A stretch of 64,000 bases of DNA from Sphingomonas guangdongensis (GTDB taxonomy: Bacteria; Pseudomonadota; Alphaproteobacteria; Sphingomonadales; Sphingomonadaceae): the NCBI RefSeq assembly GCF_900199185.1, contig NZ_OBMI01000002.1:186001-250000 (forward strand). The letters are read 5' to 3'. Below the pieces are notes generated by a model, which made no database searches, was not told the origin of the DNA, and saw only the letters and a list, made by a program, of their open reading frames with translations. Below, piece by piece: positions 63,412 to 64,000 of the stretch. Position numbers and translations under genes: made by a program. The first letter of the stretch is position 1. Every line of letters starts with the position of its first letter.

Positions 63412-64000
63412 ATGACGCGGATCCTGGCCTTCGGCGAGATCATGCTGCGCTTGTCGCCGCCCGGGCGCGAGCTGCTGATGCAGTCGCCGCGGCTCGACGT
63501 GTGGGTGGCGGGGGCGGAGGCGAATGTAGCGACAGCGCTTGCGCGGTTGGGACACCAGGTGGGCTTCGCCAGCTGCGTGCCCGACAACGACCTGGGCCGC
63601 GCCGCGGTACAGGCGCTGCGCGGACACGGTGTCGACACCAGCCACGTCGCCTTCGCCGGAGAGCGGATGGGGCTCTACTTCGTGACCTCCGGGGCCGGGC
63701 TGCGCGCGACGGAGGTGGTGTACGATCGCGCCGGATCATCCTTTGCCGAGGCGCCGGCGGCGCGGTGGGACTGGGATGCGATCCTGGCCGATATCGACTG
63801 GCTGCACCTGTCCGGGATCACTCCCGCGCTGGGCCGGAACAGCGCCGATGCTGCGCTCGCGGCCGCCAACGCGGCGACTGAGCGCGGCATCGCCGTGTCG
63901 TTCGACGGCAACTGGCGCGGCAAGCTCTGGGCGCGCTGGGACGGCGATCCTCGCGCGATCCTGTCGGAGCTGGTCGACCACGCGCAGCTGCTGTTCGGCA
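63412..64000 (+). CDS. kdgK: PfkB-family sugar kinase, probably 2-keto-3-deoxygluconate kinase, 3' end outside window
   Basis: The first 196 codons of a PfkB-family kinase are present; the frame is open to the window end. The N-terminus ILAFGEIMLRLSPPGRELLM and the substrate region GAEANVATALARLGHQVGFAS fit 2-dehydro-3-deoxygluconokinase. VSFDGNWRGKLWA lies in the central sheet. The ATP-binding DTxGAGD motif would be beyond the end. GGAGAGG precedes the ATG. If correct it phosphorylates KDG in the Entner-Doudoroff-type breakdown of uronates or gluconate. Confidence 0.8.
   Translation, partial: MTRILAFGEIMLRLSPPGRELLMQSPRLDVWVAGAEANVATALARLGHQVGFASCVPDNDLGRAAVQALRGHGVDTSHVAFAGERMGLYFVTSGAGLRATEVVYDRAGSSFAEAPAARWDWDAILADIDWLHLSGITPALGRNSADAALAAANAATERGIAVSFDGNWRGKLWARWDGDPRAILSELVDHAQLLFG

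Overview
The window is chromosomal DNA, very rich in G+C, with a gene repertoire typical of Sphingomonas or a close relative (Sphingomonadales, Alphaproteobacteria). The main pointers are a TonB-receptor/SapC/cupin/tryptophan-halogenase locus, an exosortase-associated glycosyltransferase, split MetH, an ABC permease fused to an M1 peptidase, and many GTG starts overlapping stop codons. Genes are tightly packed. I see no tRNA, rRNA, CRISPR array, integrase or transposase.

Layout. 1-4.4 kb: the end of a chemotaxis receptor, an XrtA-type glycosyltransferase, and a small HTH gene divergent from an S24/LexA-like repressor across a repeat-rich operator region. 4.4-15.8 kb: carbohydrate genes, namely a Tat-exported glucose-fructose-oxidoreductase-like enzyme, a gluconolactonase-like protein and a GH9 glycosidase, then on the other strand a large TonB receptor, SapC, cupin and halogenase. 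16.2-25.4 kb: cobO, a cobalamin riboswitch, btuB-btuF-btuC-btuD, then methionine synthase on two genes, so B12 uptake stands next to a B12-dependent enzyme. 25.4-31 kb: a small lipoprotein-like gene, a serralysin-type RTX metalloprotease, a YghU-like GST and a cNMP/thioredoxin-reductase-like fusion.

31.3-42 kb: an ABC ATPase with its permease/M1-peptidase fusion; crcB-rluC-paiB-lipoprotein ending in the stump of a HAD phosphatase gene; two small secreted proteins with a matching cysteine frame; a GT2 glycosyltransferase; a lipoprotein; and a small membrane protein. 42.2-47.2 kb: two PhoX-type proteins, only one of which has a PhoB box and the cysteine-containing metal motif. 47.4-60.9 kb: a nearly complete type II secretion system (C-N without the prepilin peptidase), plus an extra GspL/M/C-like pair and an LpoA-like protein. 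60.9-64 kb: sdaA, a YedI/DUF808 membrane protein and the start of a PfkB sugar kinase.

Nothing here is a clearly new multi-gene system. The items most worth following are the degenerate PhoX paralogue beside the T2SS, the additional two-gene inner-membrane module of the T2SS, the paired 96-residue secreted proteins, the phased TTCCTA operator and the palindrome upstream of metH.
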